From NCBI GenBank assembly GCA_963807155.1, contig CAWEAZ010000023.1, forward strand, positions 62,001 through 126,000: 64,000 nt of DNA, in the 5' to 3' direction. Every line of letters begins with the position of its first letter. Within the stretch, counting starts at the first letter, position 1. The stretch is from JACCZX01 sp963807155. Lineage in GTDB: Bacteria; Pseudomonadota; Gammaproteobacteria; Burkholderiales; Burkholderiaceae_F. The notes below the pieces were generated by a model. It did not search any database, was not told the DNA's origin, and saw nothing but the letters and a program-made list of their open reading frames with translations. The position numbers and the translations under genes are program-made. Shown here piece by piece: positions 28,853 to 37,182 of the stretch.

Positions 28853-28905
28853 TCGGACTTTTTGAAGCGAGTTTTCCAACGGCGGCCCCGCGGAGTGCGG
28901 TGCCG

Positions 28906-29778
28906 CTACTTGCGCAACTGCATCTGGTACGTGAACCGGTCGCTCGGATGCACGTTGTCGGCCAATTCGAGCAGCCTTCCGTCGTCGCTGTAGTAGCGAC
29001 GCACGATGCGAAGAGCGGGTGCGCCGACCGGCGCTCCCAAATTGGCGGCATCGTCAGCATCGAGCACCACGCCCTGAAAATCCTGCTCGACGCGTTCGAT
29101 TGGAATCTTGTACTCGTTCTCGATCAGCGCATACACGGCGGTCTTACGCGCACGCAACCTCGTTTCGATACCCTTTAATACCGGGTTCAAGTACAGCCGC
29201 GTCAGGCAGAACGGACGGTCACCGTGCCCGTTGGTCTTGGCCTCGTGGCGCATCCCTACGGCGTAAATCCACTCTTCGCCCGCTTTCACGCCGAACTCAC
29301 GGGCCTGCGCCTTGGTCAGCGCCACCTTGCCGATGTAAATCAGCCGCAGCTCGGTGTCTTGCGCGTACTGCAGCAGGTCGCGCAAAGATGCTGCATCGTG
29401 GCTGTAGCGCGCGTCGTCCGGTGTTGCGACTACGACAGTGCCGACCCGCTGACGGCGCACCACCAGCCCGGCCGAAGACAGAATGCGAACCGCCGCGCGT
29501 GCGGTGAAGCGGCTGATGCCGAATTGTTCGCACAACTCGAGCTCGGTCGGTAGCCGTGCGCCGACCGGATACGAACCGTCGGCAATGCTTCGCTTCAGCT
29601 CGCGTGCGATCTGCAAGTAGCGCGGTTGCCCGTCGTCGAATTGATTCTTGGCGCGGCGCGATGCGGGGCGCCGCTTGCTCTTTGACTTGGAAGCCTTCGC
29701 CGATACGCCAGGCGAATTGCGATGTGTGCTCACGGTAAAGATTTCAACACACAGCCGAGCCTTGACATCCGCATTCAA
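28906..29778 (-). CDS. GntR-family transcriptional regulator with UTRA ligand domain
   Basis: An N-terminal Lys/Arg-rich tail leads to the winged helix (QPRYLQIARELKRSIADG, then LPTELELCEQFGISRFTARAAV). A UTRA domain follows, with WIYAVGMRHEAKTNGHG, FCLTRLYLNP, ENEYKIPIERVEQ and ALRIVRRYYSDDGRLLEL. The longest form begins at a TTG at 29778; a GTG at 29733 is equally possible and leaves more room for a leader. It sits between two catabolic operons whose promoters carry matching palindromes, so it most likely represses both until a dicarboxylate-type effector binds. Confidence 0.88.
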   Translation of the reverse strand: MNADVKARLCVEIFTVSTHRNSPGVSAKASKSKSKRRPASRRAKNQFDDGQPRYLQIARELKRSIADGSYPVGARLPTELELCEQFGISRFTARAAVRILSSAGLVVRRQRVGTVVVATPDDARYSHDAASLRDLLQYAQDTELRLIYIGKVALTKAQAREFGVKAGEEWIYAVGMRHEAKTNGHGDRPFCLTRLYLNPVLKGIETRLRARKTAVYALIENEYKIPIERVEQDFQGVVLDADDAANLGAPVGAPALRIVRRYYSDDGRLLELADNVHPSDRFTYQMQLRK

Positions 29779-29802
29779 CCTCTTCCATAATGTCCGGACA
29801 TT
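29762..29802 (+). promoter_or_regulatory. Promoter and 14-bp palindromic operator of the CitE-MaoC-ACAD operon
   Basis: TTGACA (29762-29767), 18-base spacer, CATAAT (29786-29791), then the perfect palindrome AATGTCCGGACATT (29789-29802) covering the end of the -10 and the start site. The layout is nearly the same as at 28814-28852, including the shared ten-base string TTGACATCCG at the -35 box. The site may also control the GntR gene on the other strand. Confidence 0.7.
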
Positions 29803-29840
29803 TCAGAGCTTAACTCATATCTGCATGCCGTCAAGCTCAT

Positions 29841-30681
29841 TTGCAAGCTGCGCCCCGCTCGATGTTGTTTGTTTCGGGCGAGAAGGCTGAACGCTTTCCG
29901 AAAGCGATGGCTGCCGGAGCCGATCTGGTGTGCATCGATCTCGAAGACGCGGTGCATGCTGAGCGAAAACAACTTGCGCGCGAGCAGGTCCTCGGCTGGT
30001 TGAGTAAGAACACATCACCGGAAGGACCGGCGATCGCGCTGCGCATTAACGGTCTGCGCACGCTCGAAGGACTGCGCGATGTGCTGGCACTGAGCGAATC
30101 CGGAGTACATCTTGACTGGTTGCTGGTACCCAAGGTTGAAGACGCCGCTGATCTTCAGGCGCTGCATTCCTGGGTGGGCGCTCAGTTACCAGCGGCTGAC
30201 CGCGTTGATCGAGACGCCGCGTGGAATTGAAAACGCTCTATCGATCGCGCACGCCGGTGGCAAGCTCGCCGCGCTGATGCTCGGAGGTGCCGATCTCGCA
30301 GCCGAGCTCGGCGCGCAGTTCGGCTGGGAAGGGTTGCTTCACGCTCGCGGCCGTCTGGTCAACGCAGCGAAAGCCGCCGGACTGCAAGCGTGGGACGTGC
30401 CGCATATTGATCTGAAGCGGCCCGACGATCTGAGCGAGGAAACACGCAAAGTTCTGGCGCTTGGCTTCGGCTGCAAGACCGCGATCCATCCGCAGCAGAT
30501 CGCACTCATTCATGCGGCGTTTGCGCCATCGCCTGCTGAGCTGGCGTGGGCAAAAGCCTTGTTGCAGGCGATACCGGATGGCCCGACCGACGGCGCATTC
30601 ATTTTCGAAGGCCGCATGGTCGACGCACCGGTATTGCGCAAAGCGCGCCGTGTCGTCGAACTCTCGAGCCTCAATCAATAG
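29841..30681 (+). CDS. CitE/HpcH-family CoA-ester lyase, one frameshift
   Basis: A TIM-barrel aldolase of about 280 residues. Visible motifs are RSMLFVSGEKAERFPKA, ADLVCIDLEDAVHAERK with the metal-binding Asp/Glu, and DWLLVPKVEDA. After the shift near 30190 it continues with LTALIETPRGIENA (catalytic Glu) and GGADLAAELG (metal Asp), ending with GCKTAIHPQQIALIH. These fit citramalyl-CoA or malyl-CoA type lyases. The start is uncertain: TTG at 29841, or ATG at 29825 with a further indel. First gene of the plus-strand arm under the palindromic promoter. Confidence 0.87.
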
Positions 30682-30689
30682 GAGCAGAC

Positions 30690-31208
30690 ATGGTTCAAGT
30701 CATAAAGCAGGTGGGCGAAAAGCGCTATCGCGAAACCTTCGGTCGTCATTACGAAGAGTTCACGATCGGAGACATCTACGAACACCGTCCGGGACGCACC
30801 ATTACCGAAACCGACAACACGTGGTTCACGCTGTTGACGATGAACACGCACCCGATGCATTTCGACGCCGAGTATGCGAAGAAGAGCGAGTTCGGCAAGT
30901 GCATCGTCTGCAGTCCGTTCACGGTGGCGCTGATGGTCGGCATGAGCGTGACCGACGTCAGCCAGAAGGCGATCGCGAACCTCGGATGGAGCGATATCAA
31001 GCTGACGTTTCCGTTGTTTGCCGGCGATACGCTGTATGCGACGTCCGAAGTGCTCGACAAGCGTGAATCGAGCTCGCGGCCGGGCGCCGGCATCGTCACG
31101 GTGCGCACGGTCGGTACGAATCAAAACGGCAAGGAAGTGTGCACCTTCGGCCGCACGATGCTGATCGCCAAGCGTGGCCACAGCGTCGAAGACAAAGTCA
31201 ACTACTAG
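30690..31208 (+). CDS. MaoC-family enoyl-CoA hydratase
   Basis: Protein of 172 residues with a hot-dog fold. It has the hydratase signature around TLLTMNTHPMHFDAEYAKKS (Asn/Asp and His of the active site) and FGKCIVCSPFTVALMVGM. AGGAG precedes the ATG, eight bases after the CitE stop. The family includes mesaconyl-CoA and itaconyl-CoA hydratases, which make the substrates of CitE-type lyases; this is the preferred reading given the neighbours. Confidence 0.88.
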   Translation: MVQVIKQVGEKRYRETFGRHYEEFTIGDIYEHRPGRTITETDNTWFTLLTMNTHPMHFDAEYAKKSEFGKCIVCSPFTVALMVGMSVTDVSQKAIANLGWSDIKLTFPLFAGDTLYATSEVLDKRESSSRPGAGIVTVRTVGTNQNGKEVCTFGRTMLIAKRGHSVEDKVNY

Positions 31209-31227
31209 AAGAAAACGGAGACAAACA

Positions 31228-32388
31228 ATGGACACGCGAGTAAGCCCGCCGCCCGACGACCAGCAACAATTCGTCGATGCGGTCGAGACCTGGGTGGAGA
31301 AAGAGCTGCGACCAGTCGCCCGCAAGTACGACCTCGCCGACGAGTATCCGCACGACATCGTCGAGCAGATGAAAGAGCTCGGACTGTTCGGCGCGACGAT
31401 CGGTGAGGAGTACGGCGGGTTGGGCCTGTCGGCATGGACCTATGCGCAGATCGTAATCAAGGTCGCAGGGGCGTGGATGGCGCCATCGGGCATCTTCAAC
31501 TCGCACCTGATCGTGGCGTCGGCGATCGAGCGCAACGGCACCGAGGAGCAGAAACAAAAATATCTTCCGAGGATGGCGACCGGCGAGCTGCGCGGCAGCA
31601 TCGGCTTGACCGAGCCAAACGCGGGTTCGGACCTGCAGGCGATCCGCACGACGGCGAAACTCGATGGCGATGACTACGTCGTCAACGGCAGCAAGATGTG
31701 GATCACCAACAGCATGTACGGACACTTCACGCTGCTGTTGGTGAAGACCGACCCTGATGCACAACCGCGCCACAAAGGGATGAGTCTGCTGATTGCCGAG
31801 AAAGGTCCCGGCTACAACGTCAACAAGCTGAAGAAAATGGGGTATCGCTCGATCGACACGTGCGAAATCAATTTCGACAATTACCGCGTCTCTAAAGACA
31901 ATCTGCTGGGTGGCGTCGAGGGCAAGGGATTCGTGCAGACCGCGGGCGGACTCGAGCTGGGCCGCATCAACGTCGCAGCGCGCGGTACGGGGATCGCCGA
32001 GGGCGCTCTGAAACTTTCGCTCCGCTATGCACAGGAGCGCAGTGCGTTCGGCAAACCGATCTGGCAACACCAGGCCGTGCAGATGAAACTCGCCGACATG
32101 GTGACGCAGGTCGAGGGGTCGAAGCGATTGATTGAGCAGGCGGCGCGCAAATTCGACCGCGGCGAGCGCTGCGATCTAGAAGCCGCGATGGCGAAGCTCG
32201 CAGGCTCGGAGGCCGGCGCGTACTGTGCACAGGAAGGCATGCGCATCTTCGGTGGCTACAGCTATTCGGTGGAATACGACATCGAGCGCTATTACCGCGA
32301 CGCGATGCTGATGTGCATCGGTGAGGGCACCAACGAAATATTGCGAACCGTGATCGCCAAGCAATTGGTCGATCGTTATCGCATCTGA
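31228..32388 (+). CDS. Acyl-CoA dehydrogenase
   Basis: Protein of 386 residues with the full family order: FAD site GSIGLTEPNAGSDLQAIRT, MWITNSMYGHFTLLLVK, RYAQERSAFGKPIWQHQAVQ, and near the C-terminus the catalytic glutamate region MCIGEGTNEILRTVIA. It oxidises an acyl-CoA to the enoyl-CoA and passes electrons to ETF. Next to a MaoC hydratase and a CitE lyase, a short branched dicarboxylyl-CoA such as methylsuccinyl-CoA is a reasonable substrate. GGAG lies upstream of the ATG at 31228. Confidence 0.9.
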   Translation: MDTRVSPPPDDQQQFVDAVETWVEKELRPVARKYDLADEYPHDIVEQMKELGLFGATIGEEYGGLGLSAWTYAQIVIKVAGAWMAPSGIFNSHLIVASAIERNGTEEQKQKYLPRMATGELRGSIGLTEPNAGSDLQAIRTTAKLDGDDYVVNGSKMWITNSMYGHFTLLLVKTDPDAQPRHKGMSLLIAEKGPGYNVNKLKKMGYRSIDTCEINFDNYRVSKDNLLGGVEGKGFVQTAGGLELGRINVAARGTGIAEGALKLSLRYAQERSAFGKPIWQHQAVQMKLADMVTQVEGSKRLIEQAARKFDRGERCDLEAAMAKLAGSEAGAYCAQEGMRIFGGYSYSVEYDIERYYRDAMLMCIGEGTNEILRTVIAKQLVDRYRI

Positions 32389-32405
32389 TTCGTAAACTGC
32401 GAATC

Positions 32406-33188
32406 CTAGGCGGCGCGCGCGACCACAGCGTCGCGCTCGCTTGAACGTTCGAGTGCGCCGCGTAATGCTTCACCTATCAGCAACATCACGGGCCCGGCAC
32501 CTACGTCCGGCGGCGAAACGGCTGCGGTGGCCAGTGTTCCCAGCCAATGCCGCGAATCAGCGAGGCTGACGCTTTCCAGCACGGCAATCGGCGTCGAAGC
32601 CAGCTGGCCATCTCCGATCAGTCGCTGTGCGGTGGCTGCGATGTGTCGCCCTGCCATGTAGACGCCGAGCGAACCTCCCGCTCGAAGGCTCTCGATCGCA
32701 GGCGCCCATGTAGCGTCGTCATGCTCGTCGCACACGCACGGTGTCAGAAACGTCACGGCACGAGCGACGCCGCGCAGCGTCAGGGAAGCCTGCAACTCGG
32801 CGGCTGCCGCGCTCGCCGCAGTAATTCCCGGCACGACCTCAAACGCGATTCCGGCTGCACGCAACGCCTGCATTTCTTCATCAAGCCGGCCGAAGACGGA
32901 AGGGTCGCCGCCTTTCAGTCTTACGACGCACGATGCCTTGCGCGCACAATCGACCAGCATCTTGTTAATGAAGCGCTGTGCTGTGGACGGACGCTGTGCG
33001 CGCTTGCCGACCGCGATGTGCTTAGCGTGCGGTGCCAATTCGAGCACCGATCTTTCGACTAATGCGTCGTGCAGCACGTAGTCGGCGCGCGCGAGAACGC
33101 CCACGGCGCGCAGCGTCAGCAAATCAGCGGCGCCGGGACCGGCTCCGACGAAATACACGCGCGACGCTGACGTGTGCGAATGACTCAT
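32406..33188 (-). CDS. cobA: Uroporphyrinogen-III C-methyltransferase (siroheme pathway)
   Basis: SAM-dependent methylase of 260 residues that makes precorrin-2. Motifs: VYFVGAGPGAADLLTLRAVG, the VRLKGGDPSVFGR loop, EVVPGITAASAAAAEL, and YMAGRHIAATAQRLI. The C-terminus is short, so this is a single-domain SUMT without the CysG dehydrogenase/chelatase part. The ATG at 33188 has GGAG eight to eleven bases upstream. The reading frame is open upstream into DUF934 without a stop (see that entry). It supplies siroheme for the sulfite reductase two genes away. Confidence 0.92.
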   Translation of the reverse strand: MSHSHTSASRVYFVGAGPGAADLLTLRAVGVLARADYVLHDALVERSVLELAPHAKHIAVGKRAQRPSTAQRFINKMLVDCARKASCVVRLKGGDPSVFGRLDEEMQALRAAGIAFEVVPGITAASAAAAELQASLTLRGVARAVTFLTPCVCDEHDDATWAPAIESLRAGGSLGVYMAGRHIAATAQRLIGDGQLASTPIAVLESVSLADSRHWLGTLATAAVSPPDVGAGPVMLLIGEALRGALERSSERDAVVARAA

Positions 33189-33707
33189 TTGTCGTGCTCC
33201 GCTAACTCGCGTGCGTTCGGTCGCTGCATGCCGGCGAAACGCCGGCAGAGGATTGTCGGCAGCGCCCTGGTACGCATCTGAAAAGGTTCGCATCTTCGCC
33301 GCAGCTTTGACGTGGTCTTGATCGGCTCGCAGCAGAAACGATGTAAACCCAACGCGGCGCATAAAAAACAATTGATCGATCAACACATCACCGATCGCAC
33401 GCAGATCGCCGCCGTACTGGTAGCGGCTGCGCAAAACCGCCGCAGTGGAATAACCGCGCCCGTCGTTGAACACCGGAAAATCGATCGCAATCAACGGCAC
33501 CACTTCCAGATAGGGGACGAGTGCGGCCGGATCGTCTGTGGGCAACAGACGTACGCCGTGTGCAATCGATGGCGATTGCGTCAGATACTGATTCAGCGGC
33601 AGCAGAGCCGCATCGCTTTCGTTCGGAATAACCGCCGGGTCGCACGCCACTGACCAGTCGTCGGCGATCCAGGCTCCATCGGCAGTCAACACTGGTGCGC
33701 GATTCAT
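33189..33707 (-). CDS. DUF934 protein of the sulfate-assimilation operon, no stop before cobA
   Basis: About 173 residues starting at the ATG at 33707, which overlaps the stop of the sulfite reductase gene (ATGA). Family features are AALLPLNQYLTQSPSIAHGV, FPVFNDGRGYSTAAVLRSRY, and GDVLIDQLFFMRRVGFTSF. The function is unknown but DUF934 genes sit with sulfite reductase and PAPS reductase genes in many betaproteobacteria. The frame runs directly into CobA. A +1 shift near the end would give ARELAEHDK followed by a TGA overlapping the cobA ATG, so a lost base is more likely than a true fusion. Confidence 0.82.
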
Positions 33708-35395
33708 GCGCTCACCTCTGCATGGCGTTCGTGCGCGTGCGCACCTTCGCGATAAACGCGCTCTTTGAACGGCGGCAGTCCAACGCGCACGACCGTGTCG
33801 ATAAAGCGTTCGCCGTCCTCGCGCAACGACACGAAGGTGTCGATCAGCCGCTCGACGACGTCGGGCATTTGCTCGGCCTTGAACGACGGGCCGATGATGC
33901 GGCCGATCGCGACGCGTTCGCTGCCGGCCGAAGATCCATCGGCGCCGCCCAGCGATACCTGATACCACTCGTCGCCGTCCTTATCGACACCCAGGATGCC
34001 GATATGCCCGACGTGATGATGGCCGCACGAGTTGATGCAGCCCGAGATATTGATGTTGATTTCGCCGATGTCGTGCAGGTAATCGAGATCGTCGAAGCGA
34101 CGCTGAATGCTCTCGGCGATCGGAATCGATTTCGCATTGGCAAGCGAACAGAAATCTCCGCCCGGGCACGCGATGATGTCGGTCAGTAATCCGACGTTCG
34201 GTGTCGCCAGCCCTGCAGCCTTCGCCTCCTGCCACAGCGTACGCAGCCGATCGAGCCGGACATCCGGAAGAATCAAATTCTGTTCGTGCGAAACGCGGAT
34301 CTCTCCAAAACCGAAGCGTTCGGCCCAGTCAGCAACCAGCTCCATCTGCTCCGCAGTGGCGTCGCCGGGAGCCACTCCGGTTGGCTTCAACGACAGCACG
34401 ACCGAGCGATAGCCCGATACACGGTGCGGCTTGACGCTGCGCTCGACCCAGCGCGCGAATGCGCGATCTGAGATGTCAAGCGCTTGCTCGTCGAGCACCG
34501 TATACGGCGCAGGTGCAAAGTAGCTCGCAACGCGATGCAATTCGTCGTCGGTCACCGTCGATGGTCCGTCGGCAAACGGCGCAAAGTCTTCCTCGACCTG
34601 GCGCGCGAACTCTTCGATGCCCAGCGAGCGCACCAGGATCTTGATACGCGCTTTGTGAATGTTGTCGCGCCGGCCATGCCGGTTATAGACACGCAGGATC
34701 GACTCGATGTAAGTCAAATACTGTTGCCACGGTAGAAATTCGCGAATTACTGCGCCGATGATCGGTGTGCGCCCCATGCCGCCGCCGACGAGTACGCGGA
34801 AGCCGAGCGCGCCGTCCGGCGCCCGTGTCAGATGCAATCCGATGTCATGAAATGCGACCGCCGCACGATCCTCGCGAGCACCGTTGATCGCGATCTTGAA
34901 CTTGCGTGGCAGCCAGGTGAACTCCGGATGAAACGATGACCATTGGCGCAGGATTTCGCAGAACGCGCGCGGATCGATCAGCTCGTCTGCCGCCACACCG
35001 GCAAATTCGTCGCTGGTGATATTGCGCACCGCGTTGCCGCTCGTCTGAATCGCATGCATCTCGACCGCCGCGAGTTCTTCGAGAATGTCCGGTGAGTCTT
35101 CGAGGCGGATCCAGTTGAACTGGAGGTTCTGACGCGTTGTGAAGTGCCCGTACCCGCGGTCGTACCGGCGCGCGATATGCGCCAGCGTGCGCAGCTGCCG
35201 TGCCGAGATCACCCCGTACGGGATCGCGATGCGCAACATCGGTGCGTGGCGTTGCACGTACAAGCCGTTGCGCAAGCGCAGCGGTTTGAACTCGTCTTCA
35301 GACAACTGTCCGCTCAAAAAGCGTGCGGTCTGGTCGCGATATTCGGCCACGCGCTCGGCCACCAGCGTGCGGTCGACTTGATCGTATTGATACAT
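33704..35395 (-). CDS. Siroheme/4Fe-4S assimilatory sulfite (or nitrite) reductase
   Basis: Protein of 563 residues with two ferredoxin-like plus siroheme domains. The duplicated substrate motifs are YGHFTTRQNLQFNWI and FGEIRVSHEQNLILP. The cluster and siroheme cysteines are in IACPGGDFCSLANAKS and ISGCINSCGHHHVGHIG (CxxxxxC and CxxxC). With DUF934 and cobA directly downstream, sulfite reduction to sulfide is favoured over nitrite reduction. No frameshift is seen. No flavoprotein (CysJ) is adjacent, so ferredoxin is the probable donor. Genes for PAPS reductase and ATP sulfurylase are not in the window. Confidence 0.92.
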   Translation of the reverse strand: MYQYDQVDRTLVAERVAEYRDQTARFLSGQLSEDEFKPLRLRNGLYVQRHAPMLRIAIPYGVISARQLRTLAHIARRYDRGYGHFTTRQNLQFNWIRLEDSPDILEELAAVEMHAIQTSGNAVRNITSDEFAGVAADELIDPRAFCEILRQWSSFHPEFTWLPRKFKIAINGAREDRAAVAFHDIGLHLTRAPDGALGFRVLVGGGMGRTPIIGAVIREFLPWQQYLTYIESILRVYNRHGRRDNIHKARIKILVRSLGIEEFARQVEEDFAPFADGPSTVTDDELHRVASYFAPAPYTVLDEQALDISDRAFARWVERSVKPHRVSGYRSVVLSLKPTGVAPGDATAEQMELVADWAERFGFGEIRVSHEQNLILPDVRLDRLRTLWQEAKAAGLATPNVGLLTDIIACPGGDFCSLANAKSIPIAESIQRRFDDLDYLHDIGEININISGCINSCGHHHVGHIGILGVDKDGDEWYQVSLGGADGSSAGSERVAIGRIIGPSFKAEQMPDVVERLIDTFVSLREDGERFIDTVVRVGLPPFKERVYREGAHAHERHAEVSA

Positions 35396-35582
35396 CGCGT
35401 GCGCGAGAGATGACGGTTGCAGAATCTAGCCGTCTGCATCGTGCGCGACCGATGAAATCGAGCTTTGCTTATCGAACCGTGCGATAAGGCTTATTCCAGC
35501 GACAGCATTGCTTGAAACGATTTGTTCGTTGGCGCGGGTGCAGACCCCAAATAATGACGCTTGGAACACCGACCCAGTCACT

Positions 35583-36074
35583 ATGAGCGAAATCATCGAC
35601 GCGCCCCAGCGCGCCAGCAACGACGCGGAAGCCGAGGCCGAGCGCATTCTCGATATCGCCCGCACGCGCCTGGAGGCGACCGAAGGTGCCTACACGGGTG
35701 CAGTGACGCCGCCCGAGGCGTGGCGGTTGTACAAAGAGGGTCACGCACGGCTGGTGGACGTACGCACGGCCCCCGAAGTCCGATATGTGGGATGCGTGCC
35801 GGGCGCTTTGCAGGCCGAATGGCATGGCTCCGACCCTGCGCAGGTCGAGCGCTTCCTGCACGATCTGAGGGCGGTGGCGCAGCCGGACGAGACGGTTCTG
35901 CTGCTGTGTCGCAGCGGTGTGCGGTCACACCACGCAGCACGTGTCGCGCGCGAGGCCGGCTATCGAAGTGTGTTCAACGTCTTGGAAGGTTTCGAGGGTC
36001 AGCGCAATCATGCACATCAGCGCGGCTTTATCGACGGCTGGCGATCGCACGGCTTGCCCTGGGTTCAAGACTAG
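35583..36074 (+). CDS. Rhodanese-like sulfurtransferase
   Basis: Protein of 163 residues. A helical N-terminus (EAEAERILDIARTRLEATEG) precedes one rhodanese domain with the active-site loop CRSGVRS, preceded by DETVLLL and followed by HHAARVAREAGYRSVFNVLEGFEG. The loop cysteine carries persulfide. The ATG at 35583 is chosen over an upstream codon at 35508. It is divergent from the sulfite reductase gene, and the 187 bases between them must hold both promoters. A link to sulfur assimilation is inferred from position. Confidence 0.9.
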   Translation: MSEIIDAPQRASNDAEAEAERILDIARTRLEATEGAYTGAVTPPEAWRLYKEGHARLVDVRTAPEVRYVGCVPGALQAEWHGSDPAQVERFLHDLRAVAQPDETVLLLCRSGVRSHHAARVAREAGYRSVFNVLEGFEGQRNHAHQRGFIDGWRSHGLPWVQD

Positions 36075-36134
36075 CCAGAGCGCTATGAGGTGTGCGGGCG
36101 ACTGAGCTGTTGAAAACCTGGCGCGCGCACCGAC

Positions 36135-37181
36135 ATGCTCCGCATGGGTGCTCGCCCGACTTCTGATTTCTTGCCGCCCGGCGCCGCCGATTACGGTGTC
36201 CTGCCCGACGCTACCGCGCGTGTCGATGATGCTTCGTTGCTCGACGCTTATTCGACGACGATCGTCAGCGTCGTCGAGCGAGTTGGGCCAGCGGTCGGGT
36301 TCGTATCGATTCAGCGCCGGCTAAACGGGGAACAGCGCCAAAGCGCCAGCCGCCAGGCCAGTGGCACAGGATCGGGCTTCGTATTCACTCCCGATGGCTA
36401 CATGCTGACGAACAGTCATGTCGTGCATGACGCCAGCTCGATCCGCATTGCGTTTCCAAGCGGACGCGAGTTCGATGCCGACCTGGTCGGCGAAGACCCG
36501 GAAACCGATGTCGCGCTGATTCGCGTCGGCGCCGACCATATGCCGATCGCGCAACTCGGTCATTCAGGAAAGCTCAAGGTCGGACAGATCGCCGTTGCGA
36601 TCGGTAATCCGCTCGGGTTCCAAAACACGGTGACGACCGGTGTCGTTTCAGCGCTTGGTCGCACGTTGCGCGCTTCGAGCGGCAGACTGATGGACGACAT
36701 CATCCAGACCGATGCCGCTTTGAATCCGGGCAACTCCGGCGGGCCACTGGTCAACTCGGCGGGTGAAGTGATTGGGTTGAACACGGCGATGATCGCGGGT
36801 GCGCAGTCGATTTGCTTTGCAACCGGGATCGACACGGTGCGCTGGGTTATTAGTCAGCTGTTCGCCCATGGCAGGGTGAAGCGTGCGTTTGTTGGCATCA
36901 GCGGGACTACCGTGCCGATCGACCGGCGCCTGCAGCGCGCATTCGCACTTGATCAAGCCACTGGCGTGCGTGTGATCGAGGTACAGGCGCATTCGCCGGC
37001 CAAGCTCAGCGGAATCGAGGATGGCGACCTGCTGATCGGCCTCGACGGGACGGCGGTTACCGGTGTCGATACGTTGCAACGAATGCTGAACGGCGATCGC
37101 ATTGGCAAGCTATGCGCAGTGCGATTGATACGCCGCGGACGCTTACTGCACTTCGCAATCACACCGCGCGACGAGCACTGA
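36135..37181 (+). CDS. Trypsin-like serine protease with PDZ domain (HtrA/Deg type), no signal peptide
   Basis: Protein of 348 residues. The catalytic triad is visible: His in YMLTNSHVVHDA, Asp in EDPETDVALIRV, Ser in LNPGNSGGPLVNSAG. A single PDZ domain follows (GVRVIEVQAHSPAKLSGIEDGDLL). HtrA proteins are usually periplasmic, but here the N-terminus (MLRMGARPTSDFLPPGAAD) has neither a signal peptide nor a membrane anchor, so a cytoplasmic protease is possible unless the start is further upstream or lost by an indel. It lies between the rhodanese gene and the convergent cystathionine lyase gene. Confidence 0.87.
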   Translation: MLRMGARPTSDFLPPGAADYGVLPDATARVDDASLLDAYSTTIVSVVERVGPAVGFVSIQRRLNGEQRQSASRQASGTGSGFVFTPDGYMLTNSHVVHDASSIRIAFPSGREFDADLVGEDPETDVALIRVGADHMPIAQLGHSGKLKVGQIAVAIGNPLGFQNTVTTGVVSALGRTLRASSGRLMDDIIQTDAALNPGNSGGPLVNSAGEVIGLNTAMIAGAQSICFATGIDTVRWVISQLFAHGRVKRAFVGISGTTVPIDRRLQRAFALDQATGVRVIEVQAHSPAKLSGIEDGDLLIGLDGTAVTGVDTLQRMLNGDRIGKLCAVRLIRRGRLLHFAITPRDEH

Positions 37182-37182
37182 T

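Noticed and set aside
32387..32405. Hairpin GATTCG/CGAATC between convergent genes as a terminator
   Set aside because: Only six base pairs, seven-base loop and no U run on either side.
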